NCBI GenBank assembly: GCA_003254885.1
Contig: QANT01008422.1
Coordinates: forward strand, 1-64,000
DNA length: 64,000 nt
Direction of reading: 5' to 3'
From: Purshia tridentata
Taxonomy: Eukaryota > Streptophyta > Magnoliopsida > Rosales > Rosaceae
Of the stretch, positions 10,503-23,039 are shown one piece after another. Positions within the stretch are counted from its first letter, which is position 1. Each line of letters begins with the position of its first letter. Under the pieces are notes generated by a model. It was given only the letters and a program-made list of their open reading frames with translations, had not been told where the DNA came from and made no database searches. The position numbers were made by a program, and so were the translations under genes.

Positions 10503-13500
10503 GCTAGATAGATAAAGCGATCGTAATGTATGATGGTAAGTACAGAGACATAAAGCATCCATTTAAGTCCTTGGTTAGTAGGACACTCCACCCACTAATG
10601 ATTTGAGTATGGGCCTGTTTCAAACGACAAGACATCCAATGTGTTTTGGGTCAAAGCCCATACCATACAGATTACAGAGTCTGGCTAGCAACTAGCTTGT
10701 AGTCGCTCTCACATGGCTAGCTACTGCTTTGGTTTACAAAATACCCGCACCATAAACAACACATTCGTTAGGCCCTTATTGACCCACGTAATGGACCAAT
10801 TCCCGGATGTGCAACCAACAACACGTATTCAACTTTTAGATGTGCAACCAACAACTAAAAAAAAAATGTTAAATCAATTCTGCTAGTATGGTGCTCAAGA
10901 TTAAATTAAATAGATTAATTTATTAAATTCAAAATATAGTAAAGGAATAATTGGACTAGTACATTATTAGGGATTGATATTCCACCATTATGTAGGGATT
11001 AAAAAGAATAGATTGATTTCATGATTAATTCATTTTCTTCTTTCAAATTGGACAGAAATTAACTTTTATTTATTTTTTAAAAATAAATAAATAAAAACGG
11101 AGACCATAAAGCGCCAGGCTTAATATAAATTATGGTATGATTAGGATGTTCTTTAGAATGGACCTACATGGGAAAACATAAAGTTGAGGTCAATTCCAGA
11201 CATAATTTTGTCTCCATTTCAAAATAAGTGGATGACCTAACTTTTCCTGCGAATTCAATTCAATTCTTATATAATATACTATGCATGTAATGCTTGCTGG
11301 ATTCTCTTTAATAAGTAAATTAACTTTTTAGCTAGCTTATTACACTAGTGTTTAGAAAGTATTAGTAGGCCAACGACCTTTTTACATATATATTTAGGAT
11401 TTTTTGGCTACAACTTTTTATCTGTGCATGGAAATCGGAAAAGATGGAAATTAATTAATTATACTCGATTAATAAAGGGAAGAAAGGGGGTGGGATCGAG
11501 CTAGCCGGCCGATGGATCTAGGCTGCTAATTAAGAAGACTTTGAATGAACTGAGTCTCCGAGATGATTAAGGTGAGGGTGGTCCTACAGCCTACCTAGAG
11601 CTAGCCAACAACATGCATCTATATATACTCCTATTAAGAAAATTTTCAAATAATTTTATTTAAGAAATTTTTAGTAGTGTAAGACTTATTTTATATAAAT
11701 TGTATTTGAACGATCAAAATTATTTACACATTAGGTCTCTATTTAAAAATTACTTTTTATTTCATTATCTGATCAAATATAATATTTTAAACAAATACTC
11801 TAGCATTTAATCAAAAGTTAAGTTAAATAATTTTTAGTTTATCTAATAGTTTGCAAGATTGATCTTTGAAATAAAACTTATAGTTTTATTTATCACCAAT
11901 GTATATACTATATATGTCTATTTCTTTCTTCTTCTGATAAGACAAATGACAATAAATGTATAATAGTTGTGTGAAAGTTTTAGTCGCTCTTGTATGAAAG
12001 TTTTAGTCATGTACTCGTGTGAATTGTGGGCGATATGTTGGTAATTAGTACCAGTCTAGACTACCAGTAGTGAACTCCAGGTATATTGGTAATTAATTCG
12101 ATCATGAAGTAACTTTTTTTTTGGCCGCTGATCATGAAAAAATTTCATTATAATGATTCGATCTATTATTTAATTCAATTGAATAATTAAAGAGGCATTA
12201 GCCGTTAGGTTGCATGATCAGTACTACTAGCACTGGTCCTAATTAAGCCAATAAGGAGGCACTAGCCGTTAGGTTGCTTTTGTTCCGTCGGTCTTCCTAC
12301 TTTTCACCGACTCATTGAGTCAGGGATCCGCTATTTTCCGTCGGTTATGAGACTTCAAATCCAGAACATATACATCCATACAATCTAGCTACACCAATGT
12401 ATTCCTACATATTATAATGAGTAATGTTATACTTACTATATTTATAAACTACAGTTCCATATTACTTCCGAAATATTTCACATATCAAACACTAAAAAAT
12501 GAAATTAAAAAATAAAATAAAATAAAAATAATATCAAGTAAAAGTGATGATGTACATAAAGTAGTATAAAAATGTGGTAAATAAAATATTTTTAATATAT
12601 AAATCTAGCAGTGGAATCGGTAACCAATCATCGAACTGCTACTAGTGGTTTTTTTGTGGTTTTGCTAGTTGCAAAGGAGAAATTGGTCGCTACAATTAGA
12701 AATAGAGAAGAAAATAAAACAGAGAAAAAAAGAAGAAGAAGAAGAAGAGAATAGTAAAGAGAAAGAAGTTGGTGCTGGTTTAATTAGTCTTAGAATGGCG
12801 ACAGTAATGGAATTTTCAAGCTGCCACCGCCATTGACAAGTGTCAAAACGGTAGAACGCCGCTGCTGTCAATTCGGTATCCTGCCACTTCAGTATTTCTT
12901 CAATAATTGTCGGTACAGTGCTCAGTTTTTTTTAGTATTTGTTTGTTGTATAAAAAGCAGCCCTATATGAATCCAAGTAATAGTACAAGTACTAATATCC
13001 ACACGGGATATGCTATACATGTCAAATTCAGTTTCATATATGTCCATCACTAATATTAATATGCATATGCATACGTTAATAAATGTTTTCCTACTAGAAA
13101 ATCAACTGTTAATTCAGCCTTACTTCACTTTTTTCTTTAGTAATCTAAATATATACTTATTTTTGTATCTAAATTAGGGATGGAACTTGAGTTTAAAGCA
13201 GCAAATTCTACCTTCCTTTTAACTAAATTACTTCAATATTACTTGAATATACACACATATATATGTATTTTTTTTATCGGTTTCTCTATTTAATTCATGC
13301 ACACATCATAGTACATTGAATTTGACCTGTTTGACGAAATTGTAACGTTATTTTTGTCCCCCTTACAGTCCCACACAGAAATGTTTCATTTGAATTGTGC
13401 CACGCCTTCGAAAGTCTTAAATATCAAACCTAACCAAATAGTTGAAAAATAATACAAAGCTATTTAATTCGGCGAATTGACATTTAGTATTGGCATACTC

Positions 13501-14055
13501 CAGCTCTCAACCCATTTATGTATCTAGCAATTAGCATACGCATACATCACGTCACCCTACGTACGGCTTCTCCATATTATTGACCATTTAGTAAATATCT
13601 ACTGTACGTACTCCACTCATGCCCACTCATGATGCTCACTACTCAACTGCTTCAACGCACTTCACGTTTGTAATATATTGCCAATGAAATTTAGTAATTC
13701 CTTATTTTTTTAAAACATTATTCTAATTCTAACTCAACCACACCCACACACACACAAATAACCAAAACAGCTAACGATGGATTGCAAGTTTTTAATTGAG
13801 CTGGTATTAACCCAAATAGCTAATTAACCAAATTTGTTTTTTATTTGTTTTCTGACAAGAGAAAATTGGAACTTAAAACATTTTATATAACAAAAGGAAA
13901 AATACCGCTATATATAGCAATAGGTATAACAATTAATGAAGGTGCTTTTAGGTATAGCAGCACAAACTAATCACGCTCGCGCGTTATTACCTATTTTGAT
14001 CAGATACCCATTTTTATACCAGAAACAAAAATAAACAATGAAAAAGGAAGTAGAA

Positions 14056-14608
14056 ACAATATATATGCGTGCACTGCAGGCATATTAATACAAGGGAAAT
14101 GTTATGTGCTTTCTCTTTGTGTCTTCTCTCTTCTTTTGTTAATTTGACAATCTAATTTCACGATCGGAACCGTTCAATATCAAGATCATTATTTATAGAT
14201 CAACTCTGCAAAAAATTATCCAAATCAGAAATCGTTTAGTCATCTAACTATTATCAAATAACTGACGGTGAATTTAACTATTACCAAAACCATCCATTTA
14301 TTTAATAATAGTTAGATGACTAAACGATTTCTGATTTGAATAATTTTTTGCAGAGTTGATTTATAAATGATAATCTTAATATTGAACGGTTCCGATCGTG
14401 AAATTAAATTGTCAAATAAACAAAAAAAGAAAGAAGGCACAAAGAAAATGCACATACCATTCCCCTTAATACAAACCTGCAGTTTGGGTGCATAATATGT
14501 TACATGCATGCATATATGGCAGACAATATATATGCGTGCACTGCAGGCATATTAATACAAACCTGCAGTTTGGGGGCATAATATGTTACATGCATGCATA
14601 TATGGCAG
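14056..14608 (+). repeat. 86-bp tandem duplication, first copy split by a MITE
   Basis: Copy 1 is 14056-14093 plus 14475-14522; copy 2 is 14523-14608. Removing the MITE and one target-site copy leaves two 86-bp units with a single difference (TTTGGGTGC versus TTTGGGGGC). Copy 2 is therefore the unoccupied version of the insertion site. Confidence 0.9.
14094..14465. mobile_element. Mutator-like MITE with long terminal inverted repeats
   Basis: A 372-bp element made almost wholly of two inverted arms of about 160 bp with a short unpaired centre. The ends read GGGAAATGTTATGTGC and, on the opposite strand, GGGGAATGGTATGTGC. The arms share long stretches, for example CACGATCGGAACCGTTCAAT and AGAAATCGTTTAGTCATCTA. 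It is flanked by an exact 9-bp duplication TTAATACAA (14085-14093 and 14466-14474); 9 bp is the Mutator superfamily hallmark. It has no coding capacity, so it would have needed transposase from elsewhere. The superfamily call rests on target-site length and long inverted ends. Confidence 0.85.
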
Positions 14609-15586
14609 ACTGGCACAAATGGCAGAGAGGGTACAATTGCAAATAGCCATCCATCCATCATCGATTTCTGATCTTGATGCTGATATCATGTATATTGGAC
14701 ATAGAGAACATCGACCTACAATATATATCCCTCTCCCATCATTTCAAGGCAATATGTTCATGACACTCATCCATCATGCCTTTTTATTAGTCACGTGAAC
14801 CACTGCATTCAATTAATTTTCAAGTCAACGTTGAAACATACACAAATAATATTATTCAAACAAATAAATTTAACCTATTAATTAATATTATATATATATA
14901 TGCAAGCATCATATCATATATTCAAATGAAATTGGTATACCATAGAAGTTAATGGAGTACATGCAATACAATACAATATAATACAATACAAGTTAATTAG
15001 AAATATGATAATGATGCAGATTTTTCTACTGTTTAAACCTTGTTCAGACTTTGAAAATATAATCTTGAGTAGGGCTCTCGAGTTCTTTAAAAGTATAGTG
15101 ATTGATACATATGATGGTCATAATTTTAAAATTCTTAAAAAAAAACAATAAATAATCTCAATAGAGTGAAGAAAAAACAAAAAGTCCTAGTTTTGAAGAT
15201 TTCCCATTATATATTTTGTTCCAAAAGTCTTGGATACATGACTCGATGAAAAGTATATATTGTGAAACTGCTCAAGTCTTTAATATTTAAGAGAGTCGGA
15301 CCAAGTCTTTAAGAGAGAGAGAGAGAGCGGAGAAGACAAGTCAAGGTGGAGGTCATTTATGGGGAGGCAATATGTATTGGAGTGAGTACTAAGCTAGCTA
15401 GCTTTTACTTCGCCGACACTGTACTCGGCCCTTACTTTCTCCTTTCCTTTTAATTTTTCTTCGATCTGCACTAGTATTCCATCTTGTCACTACTACTATA
15501 TATACTTCATTCCTCTCTCTCCCTATATATCTATATATATAATATATCGATCCTGTCGCTTTATACGCAATCCTCGACTCAAAGAA
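14609..15586 (+). promoter_or_regulatory. Upstream region of the WIN1/SHN1 gene
   Basis: No gene is seen. A TATA-like CTATATATAC lies at about 15496-15505, some 85 bp before the start codon, with CT-rich leader sequence after it. A GA run sits near 15308-15328. The 65-residue antisense frame here is low-complexity leader sequence. Confidence 0.45.
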
Positions 15587-16437
15587 ATGGTGCAATCAAA
15601 GAAGTTCAGAGGAGTCAGGCAGCGCCATTGGGGCTCTTGGGTTTCAGAAATTCGCCACCCCTTACTGTAAGCTAGCTACCTTTCTTCAATTCACCACCTA
15701 CCATATATGTTATATATATATATATAGATACTAATTAATTAACTTAATTTGATACCCTCTATACATATATATAATATATGCATGTGATCTATCTGATGAA
15801 CAGGAAGAGAAGGGTGTGGCTAGGCACATTTGAGAGCGCAGAAGAGGCAGCCCGGGCATATGACGAAGCTGCCATTTTGATGAGTGGACGAAATGCCAAA
15901 ACCAATTTCCCAATTACAACTCAAACTCATAGTAAGGGAATATCAGACCCAAAATGTACAAGTGAGGATTCAACATCATCCATATCGATATCATCAGATT
16001 CACCACCAGTTAATTACAAGGGTAGTACTAATACTACTAGTCTATCAGAAATCCTACATGCAAAGCTCAGAAAATGTGGGAAGCCACCGTCTCCTTCTAT
16101 GACTTGCTTGAGGCTCGACACTGAGAGCTCTCACATTGGTGTCTGGCAAAAACGAGCTGGTCAACGCTCTGATAATAATTCCAATTGGGTCATGACTGTT
16201 CAGCTTGGAAACACCAACAAGAGCAACAACAATAATGCTCATCATCATCAGAGTATTTTATCAACACCATCATTCACGCCTTCTTCATCATCAGAGTCTC
16301 CAACATCCTTGGATCAAGAAGAGCAAATTGCATTGCAAATGATAGAGGAGCTGCTTAACAGATCAGAGTCTCCTAATAATTCATCATCATTTGCCATTCA
16401 TCAACAAGGTGATGATCAGGGAAACTTTTTCTTCTAA
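15587..16437 (+). CDS. WIN1: AP2/ERF transcription factor WIN1/SHN1 (SHINE clade)
   Basis: Two exons (15587-15666 and 15804-16437) give 714 nt, 237 residues. The intron interrupts the AP2 domain after HPLL, the position used in ERF group V. The protein begins [30 protein letters not shown]-type sequence, continuous with [20 protein letters not shown] and [12 protein letters not shown] across the splice; this nearly invariant start identifies the SHINE clade. The C-terminal part has a conserved middle region ([25 protein letters not shown] and [13 protein letters not shown]) and the C-terminal helix [12 protein letters not shown]. Family knowledge: SHINE proteins activate cuticular wax and cutin biosynthesis in epidermal cells. 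Ser/Asn-rich linkers are expected. The ATG chosen is the only one that yields the conserved first residues. Confidence 0.95.
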
Positions 16438-18252
16438 GTGAGATCCATCTTACTATGCCATATATATAGTATTAAATTAAGTTAATTACATGTTTAATTG
16501 TGTTTAATTATATATTTAGAGTACTAAATATAGTAGTAATAATATATAGTAGGCATGCATTACGGCTTCCAAATGTACGTTTCTTGCAACTGTAAACGTA
16601 CAATTAAGGATTGGAAATATAATTAACTGTCTAATAGAGAATAAAATGGTCATATATAATCAATTCCGTGATGAATTCTTGCTTTGATTGGCCTTTTATC
16701 ATCATGAATTCTTACTTTATTTGGCATATTTATCATCTTGAATGAGAAATCAATTAATTTGCTTAATTGCCACAATGAAAATTTAGCATAAAGACTTTTG
16801 TGGGGGTGCGTTGGTGGGTTGTTGTTTTCCTTTTTTTACTTTTTCTTTTGGTGGTAATTGACTATGTGACCTTCACGTCACTTTCTATTCTTTTTTGGTT
16901 AAACTTTCTGTTCACCGTGTCTTATCGAGTAATATCAATCAAAGTTATGGAATTCAGACTATATTTATATGTGTAAGTCATCATAAATTTGAATTTCAAA
17001 TATTGCACTACCATTTTTTTTTGGGTTACATAATTTAAAAACCTTAGATTTATTCTTATCTCACCGACTCTCATTTTTTGGATTAACATAGTATTTTATT
17101 CATTCATATATGATTCATTCTAAGATTCATATATATCTCAACAAATAAAATATTAACACATATAATGACACATAATTTAAAATCTAAATTTGAGATCTAA
17201 CTCTAATATTATTATATCTAAGTATATAGACTAAACTTGTAGTGTAAACGTATTAATTCCAAGTTTAATTTTGAATGTGATCCATACTAGCTTGACAACT
17301 ACATGATATGATCAGCATGCATTCGTCATCATTCTGATCAGCAAGATGCAAGTTTATTGGAGTGGCTGATACAAAGTTTGGGGATCGAGACAAAAATTGT
17401 GAACGATTGATCAACTAGCTAAGTTGTATGTACAAGAGCTGATCGATCATAGGCTCATAGCTATAAATGTTAACATTTCTCCCAAAAAAAATAAACAGTT
17501 ACCTATAAAACATCATTAATCAGTGGGTCAAATTACATGTCACAATTGATTAAGAAAGAACCATCATTTAATATCTGTGTATATCAATATAATCATCTAA
17601 TACATATATGTCTAAACCAATTAACTTTTATATGAGTTAGAATATATAGTTGCATCGGAAAATCAGATTCTCGATCGTTTAATATCAAGCTGAGTTTTAT
17701 ATCAGACACTAAAATAAAGCTAATTGATTATATATGTTGAAACTTCAAAATATATAAATTTTTTGGAGTATTATCCCAGCATGGATGATCCTTACTGCTT
17801 TGAGTAATTGGTTTTTTTTTCCCTACTACTTTAGTCGGTTATTTACATAAAATTTATATAAGATTGACAATAATTACTGAGGATATATATATAGTCGTTG
17901 GTGTGCTTGATCCAACCTCCTACCAAGAACAAATTAAGTATGGAAATGATTTCAAAATAAAGTCCATTTAGTACGTACGTAGTTGGTTGATCAGCATCAA
18001 TGTTCTTTAATTCTTAATTTTCCTTGGTCCCAGCTAGCTGACCTCTCACCAAAATTTGTAAATTTCCAACTCAACCAGGGACTAGAATCAAATTTCATCC
18101 TTAATTTATGGCTTAATACTTGGTTGTGGCACCAACAATGGTCACTGTTCCTACTAAGATATTTTGTCATGTCCTGTCGCATACGATACGACTCACGTCT
18201 AATGCACACAGAATTGGTGGGGACCGCAATTTAAATATAATCAAATTTATTC

Positions 18253-18420
18253 AAAAAGAGACTTCAGGCATTTGGGCCTGATTGTCAGGTTCTTAATCGA
18301 GTAGCCCAATCTTTGTCTCTGATTCTGGGCCCAAGTAAAAAGAGAATCCAGTGTTTTGGGCCTAATTATCGGGTTTTTCTCAAGCAGCCAAACTCGCTCT
18401 CTCTTTCTGAGCCCTAATTC
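18253..18420 (+). repeat. 84-bp diverged tandem duplication
   Basis: Two adjacent units start AAAAAGAGACTTCAGGCATT (18253) and AAAAAGAGAATCCAGTGTTT (18337). Each continues with TTGGGCCT(G/A)ATT, then AGCCCAAT- or AGCCAAAC-type sequence, and a (C/T)TGGGCCC- or CTGAGCCC-type end. I estimate 75-80% identity by eye. TGGGCC motifs recur inside. Confidence 0.7.
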
Positions 18421-18839
18421 GAAAATAAATTTTGTTGTAACGAGAGACTGTATAATGAGCTAGTCATACAGTTAACGTGTATAATATATATATATATGTA
18501 TATAACTCCTAATAATATACTAGTATGTGTATTTATTTAAATTAAGGTTTACAGTTTTAGAAATTTAGGATTAAATATCAAGTTTCAATATTTTTTTATA
18601 AAATTAGTTTTGCTCATAATTTTTAGGTTTAGCTACTAACTAATGAATTTGATTTTTAGAATAGGTAACAAATTTACAACTCATTTGTTTTGGGCTTTAT
18701 TTGTTTGACAAATTTGCCCTTCTATTGTCTTTTGACTCACATATGATAAGTCTTAGATAAAATTTATAAAGTTTTGATAAAATTGTCCTTGATACTTTTT
18801 TATTGTCTTATAAATTAGTTAATATAATCTCAACTTTAG

Positions 18840-19145
18840 TTTTAGTTGTGACTGTACGACACTCAAGTTCAAATTTAGTTGTGACTGAATGACAGTCACA
18901 GCTAAAATGTGCTACAGTCACAATTAAGTTGTGATTGAATTGAATTTTTTTTTAAGAAAAATTTTATTACAATATAGTATAAATAGAGGTCAAATCAATA
19001 CTTTTATTCAAAATAATACTTAATATAGTGGTGGAAGTTGTCTTTTCCAACTTACCAAGACAATCACAACTAAATTGTAGACAGTCACCGTTAAGATGTG
19101 ATTGAATTTTTTTTTTAGTTTTAATACAATATAGTATAAATGAAT
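18840..19145. repeat. Cluster of TTGTGACTG inverted and direct repeats
   Basis: The motif TAGTTGTGACTG and its complement CAGTCACA recur at least six times, forming short hairpins such as the near-perfect pair around GAATGA at about 18877-18905. A longer direct repeat, beginning CAGTCAC and ending AATATAGTATAAAT, occurs at about 18915-18985 and 19082-19142. It may be a degenerate non-autonomous transposon; no ends or target duplication are clear. Confidence 0.5.
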
Positions 19146-19809
19146 GTACTAGTATAGATGTAATATATATATATATATATTATTGTAGTGGCATGTGATG
19201 TAATATTTGTGAATTATAGTGCCTTTTATTATATTATTATGTTTAACTTTTCAACTAGTACCTAATCTAAAATGCTATTAAATTTTGGTATCTAAACTAA
19301 AAAATTATTAATATTTAATATTTAAATTCAATTAACCTTTACAGTTTTAAAAGTAAATAAAGCATATAGTGGTATATACGTGTTTTGATTGTCTTATTCA
19401 AGACTTTTTCGAATTTGCAAATCACTAGAATTATAACACGTCTATAATTTACGAATATTTTTTAAGAGTTTAAATATACATAGTTGTACAAGTGATCACA
19501 TGAAAACATTTCTCCTCCCGTGCAATTTATTAGACGGAAATGGAGCGCAAAATATTTATAATTACCAAAAAAAAAGAGAGCACAAAAGCTGAAAAGCCTG
19601 AAAAAAAGGTCTTTGGGGTCCTACGTGGGCCAACCTACCATTCAACCGTTAACTACCATTCTTTCACAAAGCGCGAAACTGGTTCAGCACAGAGTTCCTT
19701 ACGACTCATGACCACCCAAAACCCTCTTTCTCTTCACTCTCCCCGACTTCAATGCAATCCTCGCACACAAACCCATCACTCTTATTGACTCAGTACGAAC
19801 TCGGCAACC

Positions 19810-22800
19810 ATGCTCAAAGGCAAGCTCAAGCTCCCGGACAAGGCCAAGCGCGTCTTCCCGGACCGGCTGGGCAGCTTGGTCGCCGGTTTAGATGACAAAG
19901 TGGAAGAAATTGGATGGTCCGATTCGGTGTTCGAGTCCGGCGAAGAGCTCGAGACGTTTGAGGCCAACGGGTACGGGTCAGGTAGAGAGAGTGGGAATGA
20001 TGAAGATGAGAAGGTGGATAGAGAATCCGATTCAAATGTCCGGCAGAGACCCGAAAGAGAAGGGTTGGGTTCTGTCTCGGTGATGGCAGCCATTGCAGCG
20101 GATGATAAAAGGTCTGATCTTGAGTATGAGGTGAGAATCTGATGAGTGAAGGAAAAAATAGAGAGAAAAAGATGGCACTTTAATTTTAGTGTGAATGTTT
20201 TTTTGGTTCATTTTGACATAAATATAATCAGTGACTTTTTAATCATTTTTTGTTAATTTTTTTAATTAGGACTTTCTGTGGGGTTTGTTGTGGTTTAGTT
20301 TTGTGCTTGTGTTGAATTATTGGGAAATTGTGAGAAACCAAAGAAACGAAATCTTTCCGCAATGTGCTCGAAACAGTAGTACTGCACTTAGAATTTCTGT
20401 CAGTGTGGATTTTTTTGAGTTCCAAGTTCCAACCAACAACCAACATAATTGTTGATTGTTTATTGATCCCTTTTACGGTTTTACCTATATTTTCTGAGAA
20501 ACATAAAGATCATTAAGCCTTACACTTTGTTCTTTTACATGTTTCCCTCTGGTAATTTGAAGCTTTAAGATTTATCTTATTCTTTTCTTTTTCAATTAGC
20601 TTTCTCAGCCAGAGATAAATTTGGAGAAGTTACAAAGAATTGCTAGTTCAGGGCTTTCTGATGGAGGAGGTTTGCGGGCAACAGCCTGGAAGGTACAACT
20701 ACACGTTACATTTTTCGCTAGTAGTTTCCTACATTATGTAATGTGAGTTCCGTTACTTTTGTTTTTCTACTATATGAATAAACCTTCAGACCACAAGTAT
20801 TAAATGATGAAGGGGGTGAGTGGGGTCTTAGCTTTTTATTTGAATTCATTGTGTAGGTATTTATGCATATGCCCAAATGTTTTGTCATAAGTTCATAACC
20901 ACTGAAAACTCCCAGTTGATATGGTCCCGCAAGGAAAGAATTGGTTAGCTGTTGCATGGAGCACTTGAAGGAATTGTTCGTTAAATTAGTTTAATATCTT
21001 TCCTAAATCCAGGATAGAGAGTAAAAAAGAGAATAAATATTATTTCTTCGATACTAATATTATAATTGTCCTTAAATTTCATGCATGCAGCTGCTCTTGG
21101 GTTATTTACCGCCTTCTCGTGATTTATGGGAAAGAGAGCTCATAGAAAATCGACTAAAGTATGCCAAGCTTAAAGAAGAGCTTCTCCTGAGTCCTGTAAG
21201 ATGCACTCACCAAGTTGCACTGTGAACTTTGCAGAAATTTTGTTACAAATAAATCTATACTTCAGGGGCATTATTTCTGGTTAGTGGTTATTGTTCACTA
21301 ATCAAAATCTTGAATCTAGACAGTCAGAAGTCACAAGAAGAAAAGGTGGTGCGGTGGAATATCGTGACCAGCCAGCTGACAGTGATGTTGATGGACCACT
21401 GCAGCGACATGAGATTTCCCAGGAGGATCACCCTCTAAGCCTTGGTAAGGCTAGTGCTTGGCATCAATACTTTCAGGTAAATTTTCTTCTTTTTATAGGG
21501 TTGTATCTTGGGTGCCTCCTGTATACTTATGTGATGTTTATCACACTACACTTGTATTTATAGCATACAGAGATTGCAGAACAGATAGACCGTGATTTGC
21601 AACGCACACACCCAGATTTGAAATTCTTCTCAGGGGACTCGTCATTCAGTAAGAAACACAGGGTATATGATCCCCACAGCATAATCTTTTTCTTAATTTG
21701 ATTTCCTTGTTACTGACATTGTTATAGCAGCTGGATCATACACCAAATTCCTGGCTACTCTGGTCATTTCAGATAATAGATTTATTGTCACCAACTGGAT
21801 TCTTTTTCGTATTTCCATTTACAGGAAGCAATGAGAAGAATTCTTCTCCTTTTTGCAAAACTAAATCCAGCAATCCGTTATGTGCAAGGCATGAATGAGG
21901 TCTTGGCACCAATATACTATGTGTTTAGTACTGACACTAATGATCAAAATGCTGTAAGTTTCCTGCAAATTTTCATATGTTTATATTAGATGTCTTGGCT
22001 TATAACTTGTATCTATTCACTAGGTGATCTAAAAGCATGCTTGGTAGAAGGGCTGTATTCTGCAAATATTTTGAAAGTTCAAAACTGACTTGTAGCATGA
22101 TTGCTGTTTTTCTTCATTGGTCACCACTGTCTTTTCCTGCCTTAAAGGTTACACTTACTCATCCAAGTGCCAACAGAAATAAAGCCATATGATGGACTCA
22201 TTCTGCAGGCAAATGCAGAAGCAGATAGCTTTTCTTGTTTTGTTCGACTCTTGAGTGACTCAGTGGACCACTTTTGCGAACAACTGGATAACAGTGCAGT
22301 GGGTATACTCTCCACTCTTTCCCACTTGTCAGAGTTATTGAAAGCCAATGATGAGGAACTGTGGAGGCATCTTGAGTTCACTACAAAGGTAAATTATATC
22401 GAAGGGCAACAGTTGCTTTTTTTTTGAGATCTGTGCAACCCATTTCATATTAATTTTGTTTGAAGTTGTTCAAGATACCTTTTTCAAGTTGCATCATTTT
22501 TCTAGATCCTCTAAGTTATATACCATATTCAACAGCTTATGTTGAGCCTAACCTTGGGATCTTATAACATATGCCCGTGTAAGCAGGTGAAGCCGCAGTA
22601 CTACGCATTCAGGTGGATCACATTACTACTTACACAGGAATTCAATTTCCAATCCATCATGAGAATTTGGGATTCGCTCTTGAGTAGTCCTTATGGCGTA
22701 CAGGTTTCTCTCTCTTTCTCTCTCTGCATGCTAGTTATTAAAATCACTCCATTCTTCTCCCAATTATTGCTACTGTATTTGGTTTTTCCATTTTCTAGTA

Positions 22801-23039
22801 TGACGTTGCACCATTTTGAATGAATACTGATATATTGGAAAAAAATCCCACAGGATATGCTTCTTAAAATTTGTTGCGCGATGCTGCTATGTGTGAAAAG
22901 CAGACTATTAAGTGGGGATTTTGTGGCCAATTTAAAGCTTCTGCAGCGCTACCCTGACATTAGCATAGAACACCTTCTCCAGGTAGCTCGGGATCTTAGT
23001 TCTGACCCATCTACCTATCGTTTGTCTCTGTCTTTGTAA
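19810..23039 (+). CDS. TBC domain Rab-GAP, TBC1D13-like
   Basis: Nine exons (19810-20130, 20600-20692, 21091-21195, 21324-21476, 21564-21662, 21825-21953, 22209-22388, 22587-22703, 22854-23039) join to 1383 nt, 460 residues, all with GT-AG introns that fall between codons. The N-terminal about 100 residues are variable, acidic and Ser-rich. The TBC core starts at LRATAWKLLLGYLPPSRDLWE. The Arg-finger motif is EIAEQIDRDLQRTHPDL and the Gln-finger is RYVQGMNEVLAPIYYVF, so both catalytic fingers of Rab-GAPs are present. Later helices include FRWITLLLTQEF and IMRIWDSLLSS, ending LLSGDFVANLKLLQRYP. Family role: speeds GTP hydrolysis on Rab GTPases in membrane traffic. The Rab target is unknown. 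The final exon could end differently if a CAG|GT at about 22981 were spliced. Confidence 0.92.

Larger units (their letters stand above)
6433..14055. other. About 7.6 kb gene-poor, AT-rich region
   Basis: No open frame here shows a recognisable family. The 97-residue plus-strand frame at 9459-9752 has no domain, no neighbouring exon and low-complexity Phe-rich content. Visible items are a GA-rich microsatellite (6536-6568), a 59-bp direct repeat (9021-9079 and 9115-9173), a possible degenerate MITE (about 10218-10502), a 22-bp direct repeat GAGGCAYTAGCCGTTAGG.. (12192-12213 and 12256-12277), and an AAG-rich tract (about 12725-12750). The proximal part, up to about 6.7 kb, is presumably SPX promoter. 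Confidence 0.6.
16438..19809. other. Intergenic, AT-rich, with duplicated segments
   Basis: No gene is recognised between WIN1 and the TBC gene. It contains an 84-bp diverged tandem duplication (18253-18420), a cluster of short TTGTGACTG-type inverted repeats (about 18840-19145) and (TA)n runs near 18487 and 19165. The last 300 bp are GC-richer and likely promoter or leader of the TBC gene. Confidence 0.55.
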
